A stretch of DNA of 64,000 bases from Enhydrobacter aerosaccus (GTDB lineage Bacteria > Pseudomonadota > Alphaproteobacteria > Reyranellales > Reyranellaceae). Numbering within the stretch: position 1 is the stretch's first letter; every line of letters begins with the position of its first letter. The notes beneath the pieces are model-generated. The model was given only the letters and a program-made list of their open reading frames with translations. It was not told where the DNA came from and searched no databases. Shown here piece by piece: positions 32,985 to 41,284 of this stretch. The stretch spans positions 22,338 through 86,337 of the forward strand of contig CAIKZO010000112.1 of assembly GCA_903832005.1 (NCBI GenBank), read 5' to 3'. The translations under genes were made by a program, and so were the position numbers.

Positions 32985-34001
32985 CTAGCCCATCCCCGGC
33001 ATTTTGAGGGCAGACGAACGCCGCTCCGGCATCGGATCCTCGAAGGCCCGCGGATAGCGCTTGGGCCGGGCAGAGACTTTGTCCAACCGGTCGAACGCTT
33101 CCTTCGGCAACGTCCAGCCGCCGGCCTTCAGCGTGTCTGACAACTGCTCGGCGTTGCGCGCGCCCACGATCGCCGAGGTCATGAACGGCTTGTCCATCAC
33201 CCAGCGCAGCGCCACCTGCGCCGGTGTTCGGCCGAGTTCCTTGGCCACGTCGAGCAAGGTCTGCAGGATCTCCTCATGATTAGGCGCAAAGAACCTGTGC
33301 TGGAAGCCCCAGCCCTCGGCCGAGCGCGTGCCCTGCACCTTGAGGTTGCCGGGCAAATACTTGCCGGCAAGATAGCCCGAGGCCAGCGGCGACCACGCCA
33401 CGCAGCCCAGGCCCTTGAGCTCGAGTGCAGGCACGATCTCCTCGTCGATGTCGCGCACCACGAGGCTGTACTGTGGCTGGTAGCAGGAGAAGCGCTCCCA
33501 ACCCTTGGTGTCGCTGATCCACATCGCCTCCATCAGCCGCCACGCCTCGTAGTTCGAGCAGGCGGTGTAGAGGATCTTGCCGTCACGCACGAGATCGTCG
33601 AGCGCGCGCAGCACTTCCTCGAGCGGCGTCGTGTGGTCGACGTGGTGGACGAAGTAGACATCGAGATAGTCGGTCTGCAGCCGCTTCAGGCTGCCTTCGA
33701 TCTGCTGCTTGATGTGCAGCCGCGAGTTGCCCGAATCGTTGGGCCGCCCGCCCATCGGATTGAAGAACTTCGAGGCGATGATGGCGTCCTGGCGCTTGCC
33801 CTTCAGCGCCACGCCCAGCATCGTCTCCGACGTACCGCCGACATAGGAATTGGCCGTGTCGAAGAAGGTCAACCCGGCGTCGAGCGCCGTGTTGACCATC
33901 TTGGTGGCGCCGTCCTGATCGGCGCCGTTGCCGAAGGTCATGGTCCCGAGGCAGATCTCTGATACGCGGAGACCGGCCCGGCCAAGATTACGATACTGCA
34001 T
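32985..34001 (-). CDS. Aldo/keto reductase
   Basis: NADPH-dependent TIM-barrel oxidoreductase of 338 residues from ATG 34001; longer in-frame readings upstream run through the small secreted gene. MQYRNLGRAGLRVSEICLGT is the canonical AKR start, the catalytic Asp and Tyr lie in FFDTANSYVGG, and the His in VYFVHHVDHTTP. The cofactor end is MTSAIVGARNAEQL. It is the last of four genes separated by 2-nt gaps, after two acyl-CoA dehydrogenases and a small secreted protein. Confidence 0.93.
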   Translation of the reverse strand: MQYRNLGRAGLRVSEICLGTMTFGNGADQDGATKMVNTALDAGLTFFDTANSYVGGTSETMLGVALKGKRQDAIIASKFFNPMGGRPNDSGNSRLHIKQQIEGSLKRLQTDYLDVYFVHHVDHTTPLEEVLRALDDLVRDGKILYTACSNYEAWRLMEAMWISDTKGWERFSCYQPQYSLVVRDIDEEIVPALELKGLGCVAWSPLASGYLAGKYLPGNLKVQGTRSAEGWGFQHRFFAPNHEEILQTLLDVAKELGRTPAQVALRWVMDKPFMTSAIVGARNAEQLSDTLKAGGWTLPKEAFDRLDKVSARPKRYPRAFEDPMPERRSSALKMPGMG

Positions 34002-34003
34002 GT

Positions 34004-34291
34004 TCAACCATCTCCACGCGACGGCAGGGTAAACTTGTTGTCCCGCAACGCCTGCTCGAGCACGGGAATGCCGGCGGACGTGTTGCCCGCCTTGCAGTTC
34101 GCGATCGCGTTCTCGTGAGCCGCGACGGGCGACGCGAACGTAGGCCGCGGATCTTCCGGATTGTTGACGTAGGTGCGGTAGAGTTTGACCAACTTGTCGC
34201 AATATGCGGCATCGCCGCTGCTTTGCGCAGACGCCGTCGCCGACAGTCCCGTTCCGATGGCAAGAATCAGCAGTACGTATATTCGTTGCAT
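34004..34291 (-). CDS. Small secreted protein of unknown function
   Basis: A 95-residue protein with a Sec signal peptide (MQRIYVLLILAIGTGLSATA, cleavage near ASA-QS). The mature part has two cysteines (AAYCDKLVKLYRTYV, AIANCKAGNT) that could form a disulfide, with a helical pattern. ATG 34291 is chosen because it sits in the TGATCATG junction with the upstream acyl-CoA dehydrogenase; the aldo-keto reductase begins 2 nt after its stop. I do not recognise the family. A periplasmic protein inside an acyl-CoA dehydrogenase operon is unexpected. Confidence 0.7.
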   Translation of the reverse strand: MQRIYVLLILAIGTGLSATASAQSSGDAAYCDKLVKLYRTYVNNPEDPRPTFASPVAAHENAIANCKAGNTSAGIPVLEQALRDNKFTLPSRGDG

Positions 34292-34293
34292 GA

Positions 34294-35508
34294 TCAAAGC
34301 CCCAACATTGCTTTGGCGAGCACGTTGCGTTGGACCTCCGACGACCCGCCATAGATCGTCGTCTTCCGGGTGTTGAAATAGCGCGGCGAGACGTCGTCGA
34401 CGTATTCGCCGCCGACCGGAACGATGTTGCTGTCGTAGTTGCGCAATTCGGTGAAAGGCGTGCCGTACCAGCCGACGGCCTCGACGGCGAGCTCGGTCAC
34501 CTTCTGCCCCGCTTCGGTGCCGCGCATCTTCACGATCGAAGCCTGGGTTCCCGGATTGTCGCCGGTCTTCATGCTCGAATAGAACATCAGCTCGTTCATC
34601 TCGACGGCATCGATCTCCATCTCGAGAGCAGCCATCTTCTCGCGCCACTTCGGATTGTCGGAGAGCGGCTCGCCGTCATCGAACTGGGTGTGCGACAGTT
34701 CCTTGAGGTGACGAAAGGCCTTGCGCAGGCGCGGACCGAAGGCCTGGCCGCCGCGCTCGAACTCGAGCAGGTATTTGGCGTAGGTCCAGCCCTTGTTCTC
34801 CTCGCCCACGAGATTCTCGACCGGCACCTTCACGTCGGTGAAGAACACCTGGTTGACCTCGTGCCGCATCGGCGTGCGCGTGCCGTCGACCAGGTAGATC
34901 GGATCGACCTTGATGCCCGGCGTCTTCATGTCGATCAGCAGGAAGGAGATACCCTCCTGGCGCTTGCCCTCGTTCGAGGTACGCACGAGACAGAAGATCC
35001 AGTCGGCGAAGTGGGCGTTGGTCGTCCAGATCTTTTGGCCGTTCACGACATAGAAATCACCCTGCCGTTCGGCCTTTGTGCGCAGTGACGCGAGGTCGGA
35101 ACCCGAGCCCGGCTCGGAGTAGCCTTGGCACCAGAGTTCCTCGGCCGCGGCAATCTTGGGCAGGAAGCGCTTCTTCTGCGCGTCGCTGCCGTATTTCATC
35201 AGGACCGGCGCCACCATCTTGATGCTGAACGACGAGAGATAAGGCGAGTCGGCGCGCGCCATTTCCATCTCGAAGATGAACTTCTGCGTAGAATTCCAGC
35301 CCGGGCCGCCATGTTCCTTCGGCCAGTTCGGGCAGAGCCAGCCGCGCCCGGCGAGTTTTTTCTGCCATTGCAGCAGCCGCTCCTTGGAGACGTGGCTGGT
35401 GCGGCTGCGACGGCTCTCCTCCGCCACCTCCGCCGGCATGTTAGCGGTGATCCAGTCGCGCACTTCCTTCTGGAAGGCGAGTTCCTCGGCGTTGAAGGCC
35501 AGATCCAT
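34294..35508 (-). CDS. Acyl-CoA dehydrogenase (second of tandem pair)
   Basis: FAD enzyme forming a 2,3-double bond in an acyl-CoA. It has 404 residues with the usual three-domain fold: N-terminal helices, CQGYSEPGSGSDLASLRTKA in the beta domain, and the C-terminal four-helix domain ending in NTRKTTIYGGSSEVQRNVLA. It is closely related to the adjacent upstream dehydrogenase. The start is the ATG of the TGATCATG junction. Substrate range (straight, branched or steroid-type chains) cannot be read off; paired enzymes like these may form a heteromer. Confidence 0.94.
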   Translation of the reverse strand: MDLAFNAEELAFQKEVRDWITANMPAEVAEESRRSRTSHVSKERLLQWQKKLAGRGWLCPNWPKEHGGPGWNSTQKFIFEMEMARADSPYLSSFSIKMVAPVLMKYGSDAQKKRFLPKIAAAEELWCQGYSEPGSGSDLASLRTKAERQGDFYVVNGQKIWTTNAHFADWIFCLVRTSNEGKRQEGISFLLIDMKTPGIKVDPIYLVDGTRTPMRHEVNQVFFTDVKVPVENLVGEENKGWTYAKYLLEFERGGQAFGPRLRKAFRHLKELSHTQFDDGEPLSDNPKWREKMAALEMEIDAVEMNELMFYSSMKTGDNPGTQASIVKMRGTEAGQKVTELAVEAVGWYGTPFTELRNYDSNIVPVGGEYVDDVSPRYFNTRKTTIYGGSSEVQRNVLAKAMLGL

Positions 35509-35510
35509 GA

Positions 35511-36722
35511 TCAGAGTCCCAACATCACCTTCGACATGATCCCGCGCTGCACTTCGGACGAGCCGCCGTAGATCGTCATCTTGCGGCCGTTGAAGTAGCG
35601 CGGCGCCAGCACGTCGGCGCCCTCGGGGCCGATCGGCTCGACGTTGGAGTTCCAGGTGCGCTGCTCGGGGAACGGCATCGAGTACCAGCCGACGGCCTCG
35701 ACCGCGAACTCCTGGACCTGCTGCATGACCTCAGTGCCGCGCAGCTTGATCATCGACGACAGCGGGCCCGGGTTCTGACCCGACGCGAGCTTGGAATAGA
35801 ATTCCTGCTCGAACATCTCGAGGCCGGAGATCTCGATGTCCATGCGCGCCAGCTTCTCGCGCCACGCGGCATCGGCCATGATCGAGTCCTCGCCCTCGGG
35901 CTGCGCCTGTGCGAGGCGCTTCAGCCGCTCGAAGCCCGAGCGCAGGCGCGGGCTATACGGATTGCCGCCGCGCTCGAACTCGAGCAGGTACTTGGCGTAG
36001 GTCCAGCCCATGTTCTCCTCGCCCACGCGATTGGAGACCGGCACCTTCACGTCGGTGAAGAAGACGGAGTTCACTTCCTGCGTACCGGCGCGATTGCCGT
36101 CGGCGGTGATGATCGGTTCGACCGAGATGCCCGGCGTCTTCATGTCGATCAAAAGGAAGGAGATGCCTTCCTGACGCTTGCCCTCGTTCGAGGTGCGCAC
36201 GAGGCAGAAAATCCAGTCGGCGGTCTGCGCCAGGGTCGTCCAGGTCTTCTGGCCGTTGACGATATAGAAGTCGCCTTGCAACTCGGCCTTGGTGCGCAGG
36301 CTCGCGAGGTCGGAGCCCGAGCCTGGCTCTGAATAGCCCTGGCACCAGATCAGGTCGGAGTTCAGCATCGGCGGCAGGTGCTGCTTCTTCTGCGCGTCCG
36401 AGCCGTACTTCATGATCACCGGCGCGCACATCTTGGGGCCGAACGGCGAGGTGCCGGGCGCGCCCGCCTTCGCCATCTCCATCTCGAAGATATATTTCTG
36501 CGTCGTGGTGAAGCCCGGCCCGCCGAATTCCTTGGGCCAGCCAGTGCAGAGCCAGCCCTTCTTCGCCAGGCGCTTCTGCCAGTCGATCAGGCGCTCCTTC
36601 GGCATGTAGGCGTTCCGGCCGGCCTTGATCTCACCCATGATCTCGGGCGTGAGATTGTCCTTCAGCCAGTCGCGGACCTCTTGCTGGAAGGCGATTTCTT
36701 CTTTGCCGAACGTCAAATCCAT
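35511..36722 (-). CDS. Acyl-CoA dehydrogenase (first of tandem pair)
   Basis: FAD acyl-CoA dehydrogenase of 403 residues from ATG 36722; the longer in-frame start at 36791 adds a basic, non-family N-terminus. Signature WCQGYSEPGSGSDLASLRTK and the C-terminal YFNGRKMTIYGGSSEVQRG mirror its downstream neighbour, indicating a tandem duplication. It is first of the four-gene operon running to 32985. The promoter should lie in the AT-rich divergent region at 36723-36888. Confidence 0.94.
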   Translation of the reverse strand: MDLTFGKEEIAFQQEVRDWLKDNLTPEIMGEIKAGRNAYMPKERLIDWQKRLAKKGWLCTGWPKEFGGPGFTTTQKYIFEMEMAKAGAPGTSPFGPKMCAPVIMKYGSDAQKKQHLPPMLNSDLIWCQGYSEPGSGSDLASLRTKAELQGDFYIVNGQKTWTTLAQTADWIFCLVRTSNEGKRQEGISFLLIDMKTPGISVEPIITADGNRAGTQEVNSVFFTDVKVPVSNRVGEENMGWTYAKYLLEFERGGNPYSPRLRSGFERLKRLAQAQPEGEDSIMADAAWREKLARMDIEISGLEMFEQEFYSKLASGQNPGPLSSMIKLRGTEVMQQVQEFAVEAVGWYSMPFPEQRTWNSNVEPIGPEGADVLAPRYFNGRKMTIYGGSSEVQRGIMSKVMLGL

Positions 36723-36888
36723 GGGGCGCTCCTTAGGGGCACAGACCCTACTGCCCCGGGTTCCAGCGCGTAAAGCAGCACGACGGTTCACAGTTCATTC
36801 ACCTATCGACATATATAGTGCAAATAAAATGCAAGTGAGCTAGCGTCCAGGACGATGGGGCATCGCGGCGCTTAACGGGGGGACTACC
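36723..36888. promoter_or_regulatory. Divergent intergenic region, AT-rich core
   Basis: A 166-nt gap between the acyl-CoA dehydrogenase operon (leftward) and the secreted DUF11 genes (rightward). The stretch at about 36800-36835 (CGACATATATAGTGCAAATA) is markedly AT-rich, with TTGCA repeated on the reverse strand at 10-nt spacing, so promoters for both directions probably lie here. No specific operator can be named. Confidence 0.4.
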
Positions 36889-39318
36889 GTGCGCAGAATC
36901 AAGTCGAGCGTCGCCGCGGCAGTGATCCTGCTGCTGGCAATGTCCCCGTGCGTCTACGCACAACAGCCGGCGCCACCAATCCTTTCTCCGGGAAACGCCG
37001 TCGTCACCGGTTTCTCGGGTGTCGTGCTGCCGGATCCACAGGCGCGGCGACCGGCCAACAAGGCGATCGTCGATCTCACCTTCATAAATCCCGACGGGCC
37101 GTCCGCACGCATCGTCGACCTCGGCTATCCGCAGGTGATCGACGACGGTCGCGACACGCTGTGGGACGCGAGTCTTTGGCCGGCTACCAAGCCGCGCGAC
37201 ATCCAGGCGAAGGATGTGGGCCAAGTGTTCGGCGTGGCGCTCGACAACGAGACTGTGCCCAACATCTATCTCGCGGCGACCTCGGCCTTCGGCCTGAACA
37301 TCGTCCACCGCGCCGCCGACGGCACGATCGAGCGCCTCAAGACCGGCGGTCCGGGCGCGCAATGGCAGAACGGCCAGTTCGGCCTCGCCCTGCAAGGTGG
37401 CCCGGGCAGCATCTACAAGGTCGACGGCAAGACCGGCGCGGTCACCCTGTTCGCCAACGTCATGCTCGACGGCGTGCCCAATCCCGGTCCCGGTCTCGGC
37501 GGCCTGGCCTACGACGACGCGCACAAGCAACTGTTCGTCTCCGACCTCTACACCGGACTGATCCATCGCTTCGCGATCGCCGACGGCACCGAGTCGGGCC
37601 CTGCCTTCGACCATGGCGTCACCGCACGGACCGCCGTGCAATTGCCGCCACTTGCCTTCGATCCGCGCAATCGCCTCAACATCGCGGTGCCGAAATTCGA
37701 CTCGACCAATCCGGAGACATGGGGCTACGCGCCGCCCGAGCGCCGGGTGTGGGGCCTCGCCGTCCACGACGGCCGCCTCTACTACTCGGCACGCAACGGT
37801 GCGGCGACCGACGGACCGCAGGTCTGGTCGGTCGGGATCGAGCGTGACGGCAGCTTCTCGGCCGACCCGCGCTGGGAGCTCGACGTTCCTGCCCTGCCCG
37901 GCCCCTATCCAGTCTCCGATATCGCCTTCGCCCAGAAAGGCGCGATGATCCTGGCGCAGCGCGCACCGGTCACCGCGGCTTACGACTATTCGACGTTCAC
38001 GAAGCCCGGCGAGCCGCGCGTACTGCGCTACTGGCTGGAAAATCCGGACGATCCGAATACGCCGTCGAAGTGGATCGCGCAGCCCGAGGAATATGCCGTG
38101 GGTCTCGCCGGCACCTGGCGCAACACCAACGGCGGCATCGCGCTCGGCTTCGGCTATGGCTACGGCAAGGATGGCCGCATCACCGAGACGGTCTGCGAGT
38201 ACGCGCTGTGGAGCACCGGTCAGAACCTGCGCAACAACCCGGCAATGCGCGCCCTCCTCGAACCCGGTGGGCCACTGATCGTGCACGGCGTGCAAGGCGC
38301 GCCCGCGGCACCGGTGCGCAACTTCAACGAGCCGCCCACGATCACTTCCTTCATCGACTACGACGACCGCTTCGAGGATCCCACCGCGACCGGGCATCTC
38401 GGCGGCATCCGCATCCGTGGCTGCGGCACGGGCGGTGGCGGCGCAGCTGCGTTGGCATACGGCGGCCCGGGGTTTCCGGCTGAGGCGCCCTATCTCGTGG
38501 CAAGTGCCGTCGACGGCGGTGGACGCGGCGGCGGTGGAGGTGGAGGTGGAGGAAGTGGTGGCGGCGGAGGCGGTGGCCGGCATCGCACGACGGACATCGC
38601 GCTGAAGAAGACCGCGGGAACGGTCCGGTACGACCAGACGTCGGCCACCTGGACTGTCGAGTTCAAGATCGACGTCACCAACGTCGGCATGCCGTTCACG
38701 CCCGGCACCGCGATCAGCATCAAGGATCCGGTGCCGGCCGGCCTCACCTTTGCAAGTGCCAGCGGCGTCAACTGGAGCTGCGCCGTCGCGGCGGGCAACG
38801 TGAACTGCGGCTACACCTCGAACTCCGGCCTGTTCAACACCGGAGCGCATCTCAACCAGCTCGTGCTGACCTTCACGACCAAGGCACCGCGGACCTACGA
38901 GAACTGCGCCACTGCCGCCGTCGGTGCGGGCCCGCGCCGCGAGACCAACCTCGGCAACAACCGCGACTGTACCTCCATCGTCGTGCCGCCACAGTCGCCC
39001 AAGGCCTGCTTCGCCAGCACCGGCGCCTTCGAATGCAACGCGCAAACCGGCCATTGGGTTTACAAGCTCACGGCGACGGGGCCTGCGTGGGTGAACGCGG
39101 TGACCGCGACCTCGCAGACCTCGGGCGTCAGCGTGCCCGCCGGACCGATCTCGCTCAATCCTGCGGCGATCGGTGTCAGCGGACCACCCGGCACTTCGGC
39201 CACCATAGAAGTCTGCGCGTTCGACGCGACAGCCGCGGCCAGCGGCAAGCCCTACAACTGCTGCCGCGCCAAGATCACGGTCACCCTTCCAGCCGGCGCC
39301 TGCGGAGTGAGACAATGA
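36889..39318 (+). CDS. Large secreted DUF11 protein A with propeller-like N-terminal half
   Basis: An 809-residue exported protein from a GTG start. A signal peptide covers about 1-24 (VILLLAMSPCVYA). Residues about 50-480 have repeated strand-rich segments (GVALDNETVPNIYLAATSAF, GGLAYDDAHKQLFVSDLYTG, GLAVHDGRLYYSA) like NHL/gluconolactonase-type beta-propellers. A poly-glycine linker at about 543-564 leads to a DUF11 domain (TDIALKKTAGTVRY to NNRDCTSIVV). Last comes a cysteine-containing domain ending PYNCCRAKITVTLPAGAC. It overlaps the next gene at ATGA. No membrane or sorting signal is seen at the C-terminus. Confidence 0.8.
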   Translation: MRRIKSSVAAAVILLLAMSPCVYAQQPAPPILSPGNAVVTGFSGVVLPDPQARRPANKAIVDLTFINPDGPSARIVDLGYPQVIDDGRDTLWDASLWPATKPRDIQAKDVGQVFGVALDNETVPNIYLAATSAFGLNIVHRAADGTIERLKTGGPGAQWQNGQFGLALQGGPGSIYKVDGKTGAVTLFANVMLDGVPNPGPGLGGLAYDDAHKQLFVSDLYTGLIHRFAIADGTESGPAFDHGVTARTAVQLPPLAFDPRNRLNIAVPKFDSTNPETWGYAPPERRVWGLAVHDGRLYYSARNGAATDGPQVWSVGIERDGSFSADPRWELDVPALPGPYPVSDIAFAQKGAMILAQRAPVTAAYDYSTFTKPGEPRVLRYWLENPDDPNTPSKWIAQPEEYAVGLAGTWRNTNGGIALGFGYGYGKDGRITETVCEYALWSTGQNLRNNPAMRALLEPGGPLIVHGVQGAPAAPVRNFNEPPTITSFIDYDDRFEDPTATGHLGGIRIRGCGTGGGGAAALAYGGPGFPAEAPYLVASAVDGGGRGGGGGGGGGSGGGGGGGRHRTTDIALKKTAGTVRYDQTSATWTVEFKIDVTNVGMPFTPGTAISIKDPVPAGLTFASASGVNWSCAVAAGNVNCGYTSNSGLFNTGAHLNQLVLTFTTKAPRTYENCATAAVGAGPRRETNLGNNRDCTSIVVPPQSPKACFASTGAFECNAQTGHWVYKLTATGPAWVNAVTATSQTSGVSVPAGPISLNPAAIGVSGPPGTSATIEVCAFDATAAASGKPYNCCRAKITVTLPAGACGVRQ

Positions 39319-41237
39319 GCACGCTCCGCACACACATGGTCGCGACCCTCGTTGGCTTCGTGCTGGCGGCGCTCGCCCTCGTCGCTCCGGCTGCAGCGCA
39401 GTCCGGTCCCTTCTGCAGCCCCTTCAGCGCGACAGGACTCGACGGCTGGGCCCCCTGCGCGGCTGCGCCGAATATCAGCGTGACCACGAGCAACGACAGC
39501 AGTTCCAAGGGCGGCCAGTCCGATTGGTATCTTAAGCTGACGGATCAGTCCGGCGCCTCGGCCGCCTGCTCGGCCGATCCGAAATATCTCGGCAACTGGG
39601 TGCAGAAACTGGGCTCGTGCGCGCAGTTCTGCTTCGACATCCGCATCATCGAGATTCCGCTCGCCCCCAACACGATCATCCATCCGTCCTTCACGATCTA
39701 CGGGTCGGGCAGCCTCGTGGCGACGTTCGTCTCCAACATCCCGGCCACGACCGACAGCGGGTCAGCGCCCGGCTGGCATCACCTCTGTGCACCGGTCCGC
39801 CAGACGCAGGCCGGCGAGGACCTGCCGTCGGACGCCACCGGCGCCTGGAAGATCGGCGGCTCCTCCGCACCCAATCCGCAGTGGAACCAGATCATCGGCA
39901 ACGTGACGCGGGTCCAACTGCCGGTCGACTTCACGCCGCAACCATCGGAAGTCGTGGGCTACGACAATATCTGCATGGGCTCGACCGACTGCAGCCAGAC
40001 CAACGGTGGCGGCGGAGGTGGCGGCGGCGGCGGCAATCAAACGCCGCCGGTGGACTGCCTGAAGGACATCAATGCCCAGGTGAAGTGCAATCCCGACGGC
40101 AGCTATACGCTGACCACCAGCGGCGCGGGCCTCGACAGCAGCGACATCACGATGATCTCGCAGACCGCGGGCGTTACCGTCGTGCCGCAGCAGCAGCCCG
40201 CCGCGGCGACGATGACCTGGACCCTCGTCGGCGCAACGGCCGGCGAAGCCGTCACCCTTTTGGCCAACGCCACCAAGCGTGGCGGCGGCACCATGGAGGG
40301 CACCGATTCGTGCTGCTCGGGCACGATCAAGCTCACGATGCCGGACTGTCCGAAGCCCGTCGACGTCAAGATCGAGAAGAGCGGCGGCACGACGCCCGCC
40401 CCGCAGGTCGGCCTCTATGACTTCATGCTCAAGGTCACGAACGTGGGCGCGAGCTTCAACGGAAGCCACGCCATCGTCGTCACCGACGTCGTGCCGGCCG
40501 GCATGATCTTCAACAGCGCCTCCGGCGGGCCCAACTGGAGTTGCACCTCGGGCAACATCCCAGCGGGCGGCACCCTGTCGTGCCTCTACACTGGTCCGGA
40601 CCCGACGGGACCGAACCAGGATCTCGGCACGATCACGATCGGCGCCACCGCCACGGGCAGCGCGCCCTTCCCGCCCTTCACCAACTGCGCGACGGTGGGC
40701 TTCAACGGCGAGACCAACCAGGTCGACGCCAACACACTCGACAACAGGAGTTGCGTCACCGTCAGCAAGCCGGCGACGACGCAGGTCTGCCCGCAGGGCA
40801 CGATCCTGCAGGGCCGCGAGTGCGTGAAGCGGCAGGTGCCGCCGCCGCCACCGCCACACCAGGCCTGCGCCGCACCTATGGTGGCCGGAGCAACACCGGG
40901 ATCCTGCGTCTGCCCGCAGGGCACCACGCTGCAAGGCCGCGAGTGCGTGAAGACTCAGCAGCCGCCACAGCAGCAGGCCTGTGCCGCGCCGATGATCCAG
41001 GGCGCGGCGCCGGGTGTCTGCGTCTGCCCGCAGGGAACGGTCCAGCAAGGCCGCGACTGCGTGGCCCAGCAACAACAGCACACCGTGCCGCAGATTCCCT
41101 TCGGCCTGCCGAAAGGATTTGGCATCGGCATCGGCGGCGGCAGTGGCGGTGGGTCGCAGACGCAGCCGCATCAGGGCGGCGGCGGCGCCGTCCAAGGCGG
41201 CGGCCAGGGCGGTGGTCAAGGCGGCGCCGTCAAATAA
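39315..41237 (+). CDS. Large secreted DUF11 protein B with Cys repeats
   Basis: A 640-residue exported protein whose ATG overlaps the stop of protein A, showing translational coupling. The signal peptide is about 1-29 (VLAALALVAPAAAQ). An N-terminal jelly-roll-like domain (about 30-230, ending VVGYDNICMG) is followed by poly-Gly. A domain like the C-terminal domain of protein A (CNPDGSYTL, SQTAGVTV, DSCCSGTIKLTMP) precedes a DUF11 domain (VDVKIEKSGG to DNRSCVTVSK). The tail has three CPQGT-x-QGR-CV repeats and ends Gly/Gln-rich. An adhesive or matrix role is only inferred. Confidence 0.8.
   Translation: MSTLRTHMVATLVGFVLAALALVAPAAAQSGPFCSPFSATGLDGWAPCAAAPNISVTTSNDSSSKGGQSDWYLKLTDQSGASAACSADPKYLGNWVQKLGSCAQFCFDIRIIEIPLAPNTIIHPSFTIYGSGSLVATFVSNIPATTDSGSAPGWHHLCAPVRQTQAGEDLPSDATGAWKIGGSSAPNPQWNQIIGNVTRVQLPVDFTPQPSEVVGYDNICMGSTDCSQTNGGGGGGGGGGNQTPPVDCLKDINAQVKCNPDGSYTLTTSGAGLDSSDITMISQTAGVTVVPQQQPAAATMTWTLVGATAGEAVTLLANATKRGGGTMEGTDSCCSGTIKLTMPDCPKPVDVKIEKSGGTTPAPQVGLYDFMLKVTNVGASFNGSHAIVVTDVVPAGMIFNSASGGPNWSCTSGNIPAGGTLSCLYTGPDPTGPNQDLGTITIGATATGSAPFPPFTNCATVGFNGETNQVDANTLDNRSCVTVSKPATTQVCPQGTILQGRECVKRQVPPPPPPHQACAAPMVAGATPGSCVCPQGTTLQGRECVKTQQPPQQQACAAPMIQGAAPGVCVCPQGTVQQGRDCVAQQQQHTVPQIPFGLPKGFGIGIGGGSGGGSQTQPHQGGGGAVQGGGQGGGQGGAVK
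40788..41068 (+). repeat. Three in-frame copies of a CPQGT..QGR.CV repeat
   Basis: Copies begin at residues 492, 533 and 571 of protein B (40788, 40911, 41025), each about 14 residues: CPQGTILQGRECVK, CPQGTTLQGRECVK, CPQGTVQQGRDCVA. Between them Pro/Gln-rich spacers and two copies of CAAPM..GA.PG.CV occur. The DNA copies are nearly identical, so recent duplication or unequal crossing-over is likely. Confidence 0.85.
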
Positions 41238-41284
41238 GCCGCAAAGCGTGGTAGCGTGCGCGGAACCAACGGAGTTCCGCGTCG

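Noticed and set aside
34002..34352. N-terminal extension of the aldo-keto reductase
   Set aside because: Overlaps the small secreted gene and acyl-CoA dehydrogenase in another frame; MQYRNLG at 34001 is the canonical start.
36799..39333. 844-codon open frame opposite secreted protein A
   Set aside because: Antisense shadow; the plus-strand gene has a signal peptide, domain structure and coupled downstream partner.
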